Shown in pieces: positions 18,460 to 27,625 of a DNA stretch of 64,000 bases. Under the pieces are notes generated by a model. The model saw only the letters and a list, made by a program, of their open reading frames with translations. It made no database searches and was not told the origin of the DNA. Position 1 is the stretch's first letter. Every line of letters starts with the position of its first letter. Source of the DNA: Ferrovibrio sp. MS7 (lineage in GTDB: Bacteria; Pseudomonadota; Alphaproteobacteria; Ferrovibrionales; Ferrovibrionaceae); NCBI RefSeq assembly GCF_038404985.1, contig NZ_JBBKBA010000001.1:1206001-1270000 (forward strand), in the 5' to 3' direction. Made by a program: the position numbers and the translations under genes.

Positions 18460-19304
18460 CGCACGCCCCCCAGCCGCTTCTGCAGGCGCGGATCCAGCGT
18501 ATCGCGCAGGCCGTCGCCCAGGATGTTGATGGCCAGCACGGTGACGGCGAGCAGGCCGCCGGGGAAAAAGATGATCCAGGGCGCGCGCTGAAACACGGCG
18601 CGGCCTTCCGAGATGATGTTGCCCCAAGTCGGCACTTCCGACGACAGGCCGGCGCCGAGGAAGCTCAGGATGGCTTCGGTCAGCATGGCGGACGCGCAGA
18701 TATACGTGCCTTGCACGATCAACGGCGCAATCGTGTTGGGCAGCACATGTTGCACCAGGATCTTGCGCAACGGCGTGCCGAGCCCGATGGCGGCCTCGAC
18801 ATAGGGTTCCTCGCGGATCGACAGCACGACGCTGCGCACCAGGCGGGCGACGCGCGGGATTTCCGGCACCATGATCGCCACGATCACGGTGATCAGCGAG
18901 GCGCCCGAGAGCGACACCAGGGCAATGGCGAGCAGGATGCCGGGGATTGCCATCAGGCCGTCCATGGCACGCATCACGATGCCATCCAGCCAGCGCAGAT
19001 AGCCAGCCAGCAGGCCGATCACCAGCCCGACCGACAGGGCGATGGCGGCGACGCAGGCGGCCACCAGCAGCGACACGCGGGCACCATACATGGCGCGGCT
19101 GAACACATCGCGGCCCAGGCCGTCGGTGCCCATCAGGAATTGCTCGGATGGCGCGCGCAGGCGGAAGCGCGGCGCGATGGCGGCCGGATCGGCGCTGGCC
19201 AGCAAGGGCGCGGCAATGGCGAGCAGCAGCAGCACCAGCAGCAGGCCGCCGCCGATCAGCACGGAAGGATTGCGGAAGGCGGGATGCTTGATCAGGGCGC
19301 GCAT
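18456..19304 (-). CDS. Peptide ABC transporter permease (DppC type)
   Basis: A 282-residue inner-membrane permease with an N-terminal hydrophobic segment, a periplasmic loop containing the family-typical LMGTDGLGRDVFSR, and the cytoplasmic EAA coupling loop near EPYVEAAIGLGTPLRKIL. Start and stop both overlap neighbouring genes (TGATG with dppB-like, ATGA with the ATPase), so the set is translationally coupled. The partner of the 313-residue permease. Confidence 0.92.
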   Translation of the reverse strand: MRALIKHPAFRNPSVLIGGGLLLVLLLLAIAAPLLASADPAAIAPRFRLRAPSEQFLMGTDGLGRDVFSRAMYGARVSLLVAACVAAIALSVGLVIGLLAGYLRWLDGIVMRAMDGLMAIPGILLAIALVSLSGASLITVIVAIMVPEIPRVARLVRSVVLSIREEPYVEAAIGLGTPLRKILVQHVLPNTIAPLIVQGTYICASAMLTEAILSFLGAGLSSEVPTWGNIISEGRAVFQRAPWIIFFPGGLLAVTVLAINILGDGLRDTLDPRLQKRLGGVR

Positions 19305-20245
19305 CAGTAGCGGATCCTCGGATCAAGCAGCACATAGGCGATGTCGATGGCCAGGTTGATCAGCACATAGATGCCGGAGAACAGCAGGATCACGCCCTGG
19401 ATGATCGGGTAGTCGCGCGCCAGTACCGCTTCCACCACCAGGCGGCCGATGCCGGGGATGTTGTAGACAGTCTCGGTGATCACCACGCCGCCGATCAGCA
19501 GCGCGAAGCCGATGCCGATCACCGAGACGATCGGGATGGCGGCATTGCGCAGCGCATGGCGGGTCAGCACGATATGCTCGGGCAGGCCCTTGGCATGGGC
19601 GGTGCGGATATAATCCTCACCCAGCACTTCCAGCATGGCGGCGCGGGTGATGCGGGCGAACAGCGCGATATAGATGAAGCTCAGCGTGATGGTGGGCAGC
19701 GCGATACGCTCGAGGAAGGCACCGAGGCCCTGTTTCAGCGGCGCGAAGCCCTGCACCGGGAAGAGGTCGAGCTTGATCGAGAACACGAAGATCAGCACAT
19801 AGCCGAGCACGAAGACCGGCACCGAGAAGCCGGTGACCGAGAGCGCCATGATGCCGCGGTCGAGCCAGCCGCCATGCTTCCAGGCGGCCAGGATGCCGAG
19901 CGGCACCGCGACCATGATGGCGAATAGCAGCGTGGTGAAGGCGAGGCTTAAGGTCGGCTCCAGGCGCTGGCTGATCATCATGGTGACCGGCTGGCGTGAG
20001 ATCACAGAGCGACCGAGGTCGCCCTGGATCAACTGCCCGACCCAGGTGACGAATTGCTCAGGAATGGGTTTGTCGAGGCCGAGATTGGCGCGGATCGCCG
20101 CGATGGTTTCCGGTGTGGCGGCATCGCCGGCCAGGATGGCCGCCGGGTCGCCGGGGCTCAGGCGCAGCATGAGAAAGACGAAGACCGCCACCACCCCCAT
20201 AACGGGGATGGCGGCAGCCAGACGCGACAGAACCAGACGCAGCAT
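19304..20245 (-). CDS. Peptide ABC transporter permease (DppB type)
   Basis: A 313-residue permease with about six membrane segments. It starts MLRLVLSRLAAAIPVMG, has the LSPGDPA motif after the first segment, an EAA loop around LGEDYIRTAHAKGLPE, and the typical C-terminal IDIAYVLLDPRIRY. It follows the solute-binding protein gene by 32 bases. Together with the second permease it forms the channel for di/oligopeptides or similar solutes. Confidence 0.93.
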   Translation of the reverse strand: MLRLVLSRLAAAIPVMGVVAVFVFLMLRLSPGDPAAILAGDAATPETIAAIRANLGLDKPIPEQFVTWVGQLIQGDLGRSVISRQPVTMMISQRLEPTLSLAFTTLLFAIMVAVPLGILAAWKHGGWLDRGIMALSVTGFSVPVFVLGYVLIFVFSIKLDLFPVQGFAPLKQGLGAFLERIALPTITLSFIYIALFARITRAAMLEVLGEDYIRTAHAKGLPEHIVLTRHALRNAAIPIVSVIGIGFALLIGGVVITETVYNIPGIGRLVVEAVLARDYPIIQGVILLFSGIYVLINLAIDIAYVLLDPRIRY

Positions 20246-20277
20246 GTTGTGCTGGGGATTTTATATGCTGCTTAGCT

Positions 20278-21879
20278 TCAGTTCTTTTCCACGTTCCACA
20301 GCAGGAAGGCCGGGCTCTTGAGGATGCCCTTGATGTTGCTGCGGTGGGCCGAGGGCTGGAAGTATTCGCCGAGCGGGATGTAGGTGACCATCTCGTAGGC
20401 GCGCTTCTGCACCGCGGCAGCCAGTTCCTTCTGCTTCGCCGGATCGGTCTCGCGGGCATAGAGGTCGCGCAGCTTCTCGATCTCGGCATCCTCGGTCCAG
20501 CCGAAGAAGCCACCGGTCTTCCCTAAGCCACGCACGCCGGCATTGGCAATCGGGTTCATCATGTCGGCGGTGCCCCAGGCGGTGTGGAAGATATGCCAGC
20601 CGCCCTGGTCAACCGGGTCCATCTTGGCGCGGCGGCCCACCAGGGTCTGCCAGTCCATCGACTGCACGTCGATATTCATGCCGATGGCGCGCAAAGCCGG
20701 CGCGGTGACCAGCGGCAGCTGCGAGATCGACTGCAGGTCGGTCGGCGCCATGATGACGATCTTTTCGCCCTTGTAGCCGCTCTCGGCGAGCAGCTTCTTG
20801 GCGGCGGCGATATCCGGCTTCTTGGTGCCGACGGCGCCGGCATCGGAAGCCAGCGGCGTGGAGCAGCCGAACATGGCACCGCAGATCTTGTACAGCGACG
20901 GATCGCCGATCTGGGCATCCAGGTAATCGCCCTGGTAGATGGCGTGCAGGATCGCCTGGCGCACCTTCACGTTATCCAGCGGCGGCTGCAGCCAGTTCAT
21001 GCGCATCATGTAGTTCATGCCAAGCGGGCCGTAATCGGCCACCACCACATCCTTGGCCTTCTTCACTTCCGGCAGCAGGTCGTAGGAAACCTGTTCCCAG
21101 ATGTCGATTTCGCCCTTCACCAGGGCATTCATCGCGGTCTGCGGATCGGCGATGGAATTCCACACCACGCGGTCCACCTTGGCCAGCTTGGCGCCGCTCA
21201 TGAAGCTCGGCGCTTCCTTGCGCGGCACGTAATCCGGGTTCTTCTCGTAGACCACCTTCACGCCGGGCTGGAACTCAGCCTTGACGAAGCGGAACGGGCC
21301 GGAGCCGATTTCCTCGGGCACGTTCTGGGTATGCGGCGTTTCCGCCATCTTCTTGGTCATGATGAAGGGCACGTTCGAACTCGGCTTGCCGAGCGAATCG
21401 AGCACCAGGCCGTAGGGCTCCTTGAGGATGAGCTGGAAGGTCTTGTCGTTTACCTTGGTCAGTTCCTTGGTATAGCTCATGAGCTTGATGCCCATGCCGT
21501 CGGCCTTGCCCCAGCGCTGCAGCGAGGCGATCACGTCATCCGTGGTCACCGGCGAGCCATCATGGAACTTGAGGCCATCGCGCAACGTGAAGGTATAGGT
21601 CAGCTTGTCGGCCGAGACTTCATACTTGTCGACCATCTGCGGCTGCACTTCCATCTTCTCGTTCACGCCGAACAGCGTGTCGTAGATCATGTAGCCGTGG
21701 TTGCGGCTCATGAAGGCCGTGGTGATGATCGGGTCGGTGATGCGCAAGGAGGCATGCGGCACCATCACCAGTTCCTTCTTGGCCTGGGCCTGGGCGTCGG
21801 CCATGCCGAGGCCGGTCGCCAATGCCAGCAAGGATACCAGGGTCAGGGCCCGCGAGGGCTTGGATAGGCGAATCGACAT
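20278..21879 (-). CDS. ABC transporter substrate-binding protein, family 5 (peptide/glutathione type)
   Basis: A 533-residue periplasmic binding protein. The N-terminus SIRLSKPSRAL followed by a hydrophobic core and AQAQA is a Sec signal. The family-5 block is visible around YTFTLRDGLKFHDGSPVTTDDV. I prefer ATG 21879, preceded by GGGGAAC, over the in-frame ATG at 21894. The gene is first in the operon with two permeases, fused ATPases and an amidase, and divergent from a gamma-glutamyltransferase gene, so gamma-glutamyl peptides or glutathione are plausible ligands (inference). Confidence 0.92.
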   Translation of the reverse strand: MSIRLSKPSRALTLVSLLALATGLGMADAQAQAKKELVMVPHASLRITDPIITTAFMSRNHGYMIYDTLFGVNEKMEVQPQMVDKYEVSADKLTYTFTLRDGLKFHDGSPVTTDDVIASLQRWGKADGMGIKLMSYTKELTKVNDKTFQLILKEPYGLVLDSLGKPSSNVPFIMTKKMAETPHTQNVPEEIGSGPFRFVKAEFQPGVKVVYEKNPDYVPRKEAPSFMSGAKLAKVDRVVWNSIADPQTAMNALVKGEIDIWEQVSYDLLPEVKKAKDVVVADYGPLGMNYMMRMNWLQPPLDNVKVRQAILHAIYQGDYLDAQIGDPSLYKICGAMFGCSTPLASDAGAVGTKKPDIAAAKKLLAESGYKGEKIVIMAPTDLQSISQLPLVTAPALRAIGMNIDVQSMDWQTLVGRRAKMDPVDQGGWHIFHTAWGTADMMNPIANAGVRGLGKTGGFFGWTEDAEIEKLRDLYARETDPAKQKELAAAVQKRAYEMVTYIPLGEYFQPSAHRSNIKGILKSPAFLLWNVEKN

Positions 21880-22054
21880 GGTGTTGTTCCCCATTGTTGT
21901 TTATCCCTGTTGGATCGTTTGACGACTTATGAAATTCTGACCCTATTGAAACCGTCCGGTCAAGCGGAGTCATGCGGGCGGTGCCGTAAAAAGCGGCTTG
22001 CCTTTTCCGGCGGCAGGTTGCCTAGCGCTTTTGCCCAAAGGGGAGACAATAATA

Positions 22055-23617
22055 ATGGTGCAGAATCTCAGCCGCAGCTTGCGCTATGCCAAGGATGCCG
22101 TGGTAGGCCGCAACGGCGTGGTGGCGGCGCAGAATCAGGCGGCGGCGGATATCGGCGCCCGCGTGCTGGCCGAAGGCGGCAATGCGGTGGATGCGGCGGT
22201 CGCCACCGCCTTCGCGCTGGCCGTGCTGGAGCCGTGGATGAGCGGGCTGGGCGGCGGCGGCTTCATGCAGGTTTATGATGCCCGCAACAACAAGTCGCAT
22301 TGCATCGATTTCGGCATGATCAGCCCGAAGCGGCTGGACCCCGCCACCTATCCGCTGGCCGGCGGCACGGCGGGCGACCTGTTCGGCTGGCCGGCCGTGG
22401 TCGAGGACCGCAATATCGTCGGTTATCACTCCATCGCCCTGCCGGGCCAGCCCGATGGCATGCGCCTGGCGCTGGAGCGATTCGGCACCCGGAGCTGGGC
22501 GGAATCGCTCGCTCCGGCGATTGCCGTCGCGGAAGAGGGGCTCGAGGTCGACTGGTTCTTAAGCCTGGTGGTGGCCTCTGCCGCCAAGGATCTGGCGCGC
22601 TTCCCGGCGTCTGCCGCCTATTTCCTGCCCGATGGCCTGCCACCGCCGGCGGAATGGGTCGGTGCGCCGGCCAAGCTGAAGAATGCCGCCTTGCTGGCGA
22701 CGCTGAAGCGGCTGCAGGCTGCCGGCGCGCGGGATTTCTATGAGGGCGCATTGGCGAAGAGCCTGGTCGCCGATCTGCAGGCCGGCGGCAGCACCATCGC
22801 CGCCGATGATCTGGCCGGCTATGCGGCGCGCGAAGTGGCGCCGCTGCTGGTGCAGGAAGGCGCCTATACCCTGGTGCTGCCGCCGGGTCTTACCGCCGGC
22901 CCGACCTTGGCCGATGCCTGGGCACGCTGTCGCGCCGGTCTGGAGAAAGGCGCCAAGGGGCCGGGTGCTAACAGCTTCGTCGCCTATGCCGAGGCGCTGG
23001 ATGCCGCCTATGAGCATCGCCTCGCCACCATGGGCGATACCGAAAACAACGGCGGCTGCACCACCAATTTCGCCATTGTCGACAAGCACGGCAACATGGT
23101 GACGCTGACCCAGACCCTGCTCTCGTTGTTCGGCAGCCGCGTCATGCTGCCGCAATCGGGTGTGCCGATGAATAACGGCATCATGTGGTTCGATCCGCGG
23201 CCCAATCGGCCGAATTCCATCGGCGCCGGCAAACGGCCCTTGTCCAACATGGTGCCGAGCCAGGTGCTGAAAAACGGCAAGCCGTGGCTGGCGGTCGGCG
23301 CCTCGGGCGGCCGGCGCATCCTGCCCGCCGTGATGCAGCTTATCTCCTTCGCGGTGGATTTCGGCATGGACCTGGAAACCGCCTTCCACCAGCCGCGCAT
23401 CGATGCCAGCGTGGTGGGCATGCCGGCCTATAACCCGCGCCTGCCCGCCGATGTGATCGCCGCCGTGAAGGCGCGCTTCCCGAAGGCAATGGAGCGCCGC
23501 CTCGATCCCTTCCCGCTGGCCTTCGCCTGCCCCTCTGCCGTGATGGTCAACGACGATGGCAGTCAGGTGGCGATGACCGAAATCGGCCAGCCCTGGGCGG
23601 GAGCGAGTGCGGGGTAA
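22055..23617 (+). CDS. Gamma-glutamyltransferase family protein
   Basis: A 520-residue Ntn-hydrolase. The autoprocessing/nucleophile block NNGGCTTNFAIVD places the catalytic Thr at about residue 336. The N-terminal NAVDAAVATAFALAVLEPWMSGLGGGGF and late PLSNMVPS and GASGGRRI blocks are typical. Such enzymes cleave gamma-glutamyl bonds of glutathione and related peptides. No signal peptide is visible at the chosen start, unlike many periplasmic GGTs, so a cytoplasmic location is likely, fitting import by the divergent peptide transporter. ATG 22055 follows AAGGGGAG; the upstream in-frame ATG at 21998 lacks a ribosome site. Confidence 0.88.
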   Translation: MVQNLSRSLRYAKDAVVGRNGVVAAQNQAAADIGARVLAEGGNAVDAAVATAFALAVLEPWMSGLGGGGFMQVYDARNNKSHCIDFGMISPKRLDPATYPLAGGTAGDLFGWPAVVEDRNIVGYHSIALPGQPDGMRLALERFGTRSWAESLAPAIAVAEEGLEVDWFLSLVVASAAKDLARFPASAAYFLPDGLPPPAEWVGAPAKLKNAALLATLKRLQAAGARDFYEGALAKSLVADLQAGGSTIAADDLAGYAAREVAPLLVQEGAYTLVLPPGLTAGPTLADAWARCRAGLEKGAKGPGANSFVAYAEALDAAYEHRLATMGDTENNGGCTTNFAIVDKHGNMVTLTQTLLSLFGSRVMLPQSGVPMNNGIMWFDPRPNRPNSIGAGKRPLSNMVPSQVLKNGKPWLAVGASGGRRILPAVMQLISFAVDFGMDLETAFHQPRIDASVVGMPAYNPRLPADVIAAVKARFPKAMERRLDPFPLAFACPSAVMVNDDGSQVAMTEIGQPWAGASAG

Positions 23618-23635
23618 GGAACGGGAAACAGCTTG

Positions 23636-23765
23636 ACGTCACCGCCGCCGGGCCCTTCGGGCCTGTGCGCCCACCGACGCTTTATTCGCGTCGGCGCGCT
23701 TACAGTGACACGGCGGTCTTGTCAAAACCGGGATGAGATGCGCGGATCAAGTCCGCGCATGACGA
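23636..23765. repeat. Palindromic repeat cluster with family B copy 2
   Basis: Bases 23733-23765 are the exact reverse complement of 12761-12793 (core CGCGGATCAAGTCCGCG). Just upstream, 23636-23730 carries further hairpins, GGGCCC-TTC-GGGCC and CCGACGC-TTTATTC-GCGTCGG, between GTCACCGCCG and TGACACGGCGG ends. The cluster fills the gap between two convergent genes and may terminate both. Confidence 0.75.
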
Positions 23766-23789
23766 TACTGTTTGTATGCTTTGGCCAAC

Positions 23790-25544
23790 TCAACTCAAAT
23801 CAGCGAATTGGCGCCGGGCCAGGTCGGCGAACACGCCGCCCTGTGCCACCAGTTCGTCAAAGCTGCCGCGCTCGATGATGCGGCCCTGCTGAAGTACCAG
23901 GATCATATCCGCCTTGCGGATGGTGGAGAGGCGATGTGCGATCAGAAATGTCGTGCGGCCCTGCATCAACTGCTCCAGCGCCTTCTGGATGCGCGCTTCC
24001 GTGGCGGTATCCAGCGCCGAGGTGGCTTCGTCGAGAATCAGGATCGGCGGGTTCTTCAGCAGCGCGCGGGCAATCGCCAGGCGCTGGCGTTCGCCACCCG
24101 ATAGGTTGACGCCGCGCTCGCCGACAATGGTGTCATAGCCCTGCGGCTGGCGCAGGATGAAGTCATGCGCCTCGGCCAGTTCGGCGGCGCGCTGCACCTG
24201 TTCCAGCGTCGCATCCGGCGAGCCGATGCGGATATTGTCGGCAATCGAGCGGTGGAACACGGCCGAGTCCTGGAACACCACGCCGATCTGGCGCCGCAGG
24301 CTTTCGAGCGTTACGTCGCGGATATCGGTGCCATCAATAGTGATACGGCCAGCTTGTGGATCCCAGAGCCGCGAGAGCAGCGCCATGGTGGTGCTTTTTC
24401 CTGAGCCGGTGGCACCGACCAGGGCCACCGAGGTGCCGGCTTTAACGGTGAAGCTCAGATCGCTCACCGCCGGGCGGCCGCCGTCATAGCTTAAACTGAC
24501 ATGCTCGAAGGCGACTTCGCCGCGCGGCTTTTCCAGCGGCCTGGCGCCGGGCTTGTCCATCACGCCCGAGCGGGTATCCAGCACGCCGAAGAATTCCATC
24601 AGGCTGTGCATCTGGAAGAACAGCCGGCTGACGAAACCCATGGCATGTTCCAGCCGGCCGATCAGCATGGTGGCGAAGCCCATGAAGCTGACGATCTCGC
24701 CGACACTGGCCTGGCCCTGCAGATGCAGCCAGCTTCCCAGCACGAAAATCGCGATCACCGTGATGGTGGAGGCCATGCGGCTCAACACCGTCATCAGCGC
24801 CCAGAGATTCAGCACCGGGAATTGCGCGGCGAGCAACTTCTGCATCACGCCGCCGAGTTCGCGTGCCTCCAGTGCCAGGCGCACGAAGCTCTGCACCAGG
24901 GTCACGTTGCCGAGCGCATCGCCGGCCCGGGCCGCCAGTTCGGAATGGTAATCCTCCACCTGCGACTGCGCCGTCTCGGTCTTGTGCACCACGAAGGCCG
25001 AAAGGGCGGCGAACACCACGATCAGCAGGATCAGCAAGAGGCCGAGGCGCCAGTTCATCCACAAGGCCAGCGGCAGCAGGGCCAGCACGGCGACGAGTGT
25101 GGAAAGATGTTCGCGGAAGAAGGCGAGCCAGAGGCCGAACAGGTTATCGGCGCCGCCGAGCATGATCTTGAGCAGGCGGCCGGAATGGGTGGCGCCATGG
25201 AAGGCCGCCGGCAGGCTCAGCACATGCTCGAAATACAGCGACATGGCAGCGAGCCGGCGGCGATGCGCCAGGCGGTCGGCATGCAAGGCCACCAGGATCC
25301 CGGCGGTGATGCCGACCAGGCCGGCGGCGCACCACAGGCCAAGCAGCTTCAGCGTTTCCGCCCAGGTGACATCGGGCGGGTTTTTGTCGGAAGCCGAGAG
25401 CACGTCGATGATGCGGCCGAACAGCACCGGCTCGATGAAACTGATGCCGGCCAGGCCGACATTGGCAATCGCCAGCAGCCAGCCCAGCTTCTTCTCCGGG
25501 CCGAGCAAAGCCAGCACCCGGCCATAGACGCGCATGAATTCCAT
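23790..25544 (-). CDS. ABC exporter, ATP-binding/permease fusion (NdvA/ChvA-like)
   Basis: A 584-residue half-transporter. Six membrane segments lie in about residues 15-310, followed by an ATPase with GATGSGKST, NLSGGERQRLAIARALL, ILILDEATSALD and the IAHRLST His loop. The N-terminal MEFMRVYGRVLALLGPEKKLGW resembles cyclic beta-glucan exporters NdvA/ChvA, so glucan export is the best guess; lipid or drug export is possible. No glucan synthase gene is nearby. I chose ATG 25544; an ATG at 25535 is also possible. It is divergent from a membrane protein gene with 49 bases between them. Confidence 0.85.
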   Translation of the reverse strand: MEFMRVYGRVLALLGPEKKLGWLLAIANVGLAGISFIEPVLFGRIIDVLSASDKNPPDVTWAETLKLLGLWCAAGLVGITAGILVALHADRLAHRRRLAAMSLYFEHVLSLPAAFHGATHSGRLLKIMLGGADNLFGLWLAFFREHLSTLVAVLALLPLALWMNWRLGLLLILLIVVFAALSAFVVHKTETAQSQVEDYHSELAARAGDALGNVTLVQSFVRLALEARELGGVMQKLLAAQFPVLNLWALMTVLSRMASTITVIAIFVLGSWLHLQGQASVGEIVSFMGFATMLIGRLEHAMGFVSRLFFQMHSLMEFFGVLDTRSGVMDKPGARPLEKPRGEVAFEHVSLSYDGGRPAVSDLSFTVKAGTSVALVGATGSGKSTTMALLSRLWDPQAGRITIDGTDIRDVTLESLRRQIGVVFQDSAVFHRSIADNIRIGSPDATLEQVQRAAELAEAHDFILRQPQGYDTIVGERGVNLSGGERQRLAIARALLKNPPILILDEATSALDTATEARIQKALEQLMQGRTTFLIAHRLSTIRKADMILVLQQGRIIERGSFDELVAQGGVFADLARRQFADLS

Positions 25545-25593
25545 GGCCCGATTATCGCCAATCGGGCGGCTGCGTGCTAGAGGCACAGGCATT

Positions 25594-26394
25594 ATGGAAC
25601 TGTCCCCGGAGTTGCTGGGCGCGCTGTGGCGCGGCCTGTCGGTCGCCTTGTTCGTCGGCGCGGTGGTCTATGTCATGGACCGGGCGCCGCCCTTCATCGG
25701 CGGTATCGTGCTCGCCCTGCCGATGGTGGTGGGGCCGAGCTATTTCTTCCTCGGATTGCAGCAGGATGCGCTGTTCCTGCATCAGGCCATCGTCATCGCG
25801 CTGGGCATGATTGGCGCCGTGCTGTGTTTCCTCACGCTCTATATCCGCCTGATCGGCCAGTTCAGCGCGCCGCTGTCGCTGCTCGGCGCGCTCATGGCGT
25901 GGATGCTGGCGGCTGTTCTGGTGCGGCATCTGCCGCTGCTCTGGCCGGTGATGCTGGCCTTCACGGCCGCCATTGGCCTGCTCGCCTGGCGGGTCAATCG
26001 CGGTGTGGTGCAGCTTGGTTTCAGCGACGGCAAGCGCGCCCCAGCGCCGACCTATGACGTGCTTTTGCGCGCCGCCAGTGCCGGGCTGCTGGTGGTGCTG
26101 GTGACGCTGCTGGCGAACCGCCTAGGCCCGCTCGGCTCCGGCCTGCTGGCATCCTTCCCGGTGGCGCTCAGCGTGATCTGCCTGTTCCTGCTCCGGCGCT
26201 ACAGCCGCCAGGCGGCCCGTGCCGCGCTGGCTTCGACCCAGCGCGGCCTGGTCTGCCATGTGGTGTTCTTCCTCAGCCTGCTCGGGCTTGAAGCGGCTTT
26301 GCCCGCCGTCACGCTCGGCTGGCGCTTCCTGCTGGCTGCCCTGGCCTCGGCGGCCACGGCGACCGCCGTGGCCCTGCTGACGCGGCGCGCTTAG
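25594..26394 (+). CDS. Integral membrane protein of unknown function
   Basis: A 266-residue protein made almost entirely of eight or so hydrophobic segments, with a short polar loop near residues 148-158 (SDGKRAPAPT). I do not recognise the family. It is divergent from the NdvA-like exporter and converges on the old-yellow-enzyme gene, overlapping its stop by four bases (TTAG). The in-frame ATG at 25534 lies inside the divergent gene and is rejected in favour of ATG 25594, which follows AGAGG. A role in small-molecule export or envelope function is only a guess. Confidence 0.65.
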   Translation: MELSPELLGALWRGLSVALFVGAVVYVMDRAPPFIGGIVLALPMVVGPSYFFLGLQQDALFLHQAIVIALGMIGAVLCFLTLYIRLIGQFSAPLSLLGALMAWMLAAVLVRHLPLLWPVMLAFTAAIGLLAWRVNRGVVQLGFSDGKRAPAPTYDVLLRAASAGLLVVLVTLLANRLGPLGSGLLASFPVALSVICLFLLRRYSRQAARAALASTQRGLVCHVVFFLSLLGLEAALPAVTLGWRFLLAALASAATATAVALLTRRA

Positions 26395-27497
26395 GCTTTC
26401 GCCGGAATCGTGCGCGGCGTGTCGACGCCGACGACGCGACCGCGCAGATATTGCGGCGGCACCGTCACCTTGCCGCCCAGCTTGTCGGCGGCACGCCAGG
26501 CCCAGAAGGGATCATGCAGCAGGCCGCGCGCCATGGCGATCAGGTCGGCCTGGCCATGGTCGAGGATCGCCTGCGCCTGCTCGGCCTCGGTGATCATGCC
26601 GACCGCCATGGTGACAAGCCCGGTGGCCTTGCGCACCGCATCGGCGAACGGCACCTGGTAGCCAGGGCCGGTGGTTATCTTCTGCTGCGCCGAGACGCCG
26701 CCCGAGGAGACATCGACGAAATCGCAGCCGCGCGCCTTGAGTTCACTGGCCAGCGCCACCGCATCCTCGATGCCGAGGCCGGCGACGCCGACCCAGTCGC
26801 TGCCGCCGATGCGCATGCCGAGCGGCTTATGCGCGGGCCATGCCGCGCGTACCGCCTCGAACGCTTCGAGCGGGAAACGCATGCGGTTCTCGCGGCTGCC
26901 ACCATAGCGGTCGGTGCGGCGGTTGCTCACCGGCGAGAGGAATTGATGCAGCAGGTAGCCATGGGCGCCATGCAGTTCGATCAGGTCGACGCCGATGCGG
27001 TCGGCGCGCTTGGTGGCCTGCACGAAGTCGTCGCGCACGCGCGCCAGCCCGGCCTCGTCCAGCGCCTCCGGCGCCGGCCAGTCGGCGTCATGCGGCAGGT
27101 CGCTCGGTGCTTCCGTCACCCATGAGGCGGCACCGCTCAGCGGCTTGCCGCCATTCCAGGGTGCATCGCTCGAGCCCTTGCGGCCGGCATGGGCAAGCTG
27201 CACGCCCACCGGCGGGCCGTTCAGCGCCTTGATCATGGCGACCACGCTGCCCAAAGCCTGTTCATTGGCATCGCTATACAGCCCGAGGCAATAGGGCGTG
27301 ATGCGGCCACGGGCCGAAACATGGGTGGCTTCGGTGATGATCAGGCCGAGCCCGGCGCTGGCATAGCGGCCGAGATGCACCCGGTGCCAGTCGTTGGCCG
27401 ATCCGTCCGTGGCGCTGTACTGGCACATCGGCGAAAGCACAATGCGGTTGCGCAGCGTGACGGAACGCAGGGCTAAGGGCTCGAACAACGACGGCAT
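26391..27497 (-). CDS. NADH:flavin oxidoreductase, old yellow enzyme family (YqjM/NamA type)
   Basis: A 368-residue FMN-dependent TIM barrel. YqjM-class landmarks are all present: LSPMCQYSA with the flavin-tuning Cys and Tyr, GVQLAHAGRKGSS, and ELHGAHGYLLHQFLSP with the substrate-binding His pair, then NRRTDRYGG. It reduces activated C=C bonds of enones or nitro compounds with NAD(P)H in the cytoplasm. It is divergent from a LysR gene across a 128-base gap containing palindromes, so LysR control is possible. Confidence 0.9.
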   Translation of the reverse strand: MPSLFEPLALRSVTLRNRIVLSPMCQYSATDGSANDWHRVHLGRYASAGLGLIITEATHVSARGRITPYCLGLYSDANEQALGSVVAMIKALNGPPVGVQLAHAGRKGSSDAPWNGGKPLSGAASWVTEAPSDLPHDADWPAPEALDEAGLARVRDDFVQATKRADRIGVDLIELHGAHGYLLHQFLSPVSNRRTDRYGGSRENRMRFPLEAFEAVRAAWPAHKPLGMRIGGSDWVGVAGLGIEDAVALASELKARGCDFVDVSSGGVSAQQKITTGPGYQVPFADAVRKATGLVTMAVGMITEAEQAQAILDHGQADLIAMARGLLHDPFWAWRAADKLGGKVTVPPQYLRGRVVGVDTPRTIPAKA

Positions 27498-27549
27498 GAA
27501 TGATCTCTCCGTTAAGGTCGCTCCCGGATGTAGCGCCCGGGATGGCTTA

Positions 27550-27571
27550 GGGCAAGCATTGCTTGCTGCCC
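27550..27571. promoter_or_regulatory. Palindrome in the OYE / LysR divergent region
   Basis: GCAAGCA (27552-27558) and TGCTTGC (27560-27566) are exact complements around one base, and the flanks GGGCA and TGCCC continue the symmetry. It lies 53 bases upstream of the old-yellow-enzyme start and 54 upstream of the LysR start. It may be an operator for an unknown regulator. Confidence 0.4.
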
Positions 27572-27589
27572 CATGACTGTTGGCCTAAC

Positions 27590-27604
27590 ATAAGCCAGAC
27601 TTAT
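27590..27604. promoter_or_regulatory. LysR box 1 (ATAAG-N5-CTTAT)
   Basis: A perfect inverted repeat ATAAG-CCAGA-CTTAT followed by C, 21 bases upstream of the LysR start codon. It has the T-N11-A form of LysR-type binding sites. The same arms and spacing recur at 28552-28566 ahead of the DUF1445/TRAP operon, which links this regulator to both sites. Confidence 0.7.
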
Positions 27605-27625
27605 CGCTCAATCGGAAATCGATAA

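Noticed and set aside
18460-19335. N-terminal extension of the fused ATPase to 832 aa
   Set aside because: The extra sequence is an out-of-frame reading of the DppC-type permease gene. The real start at 18459 overlaps the permease stop as ATGA.
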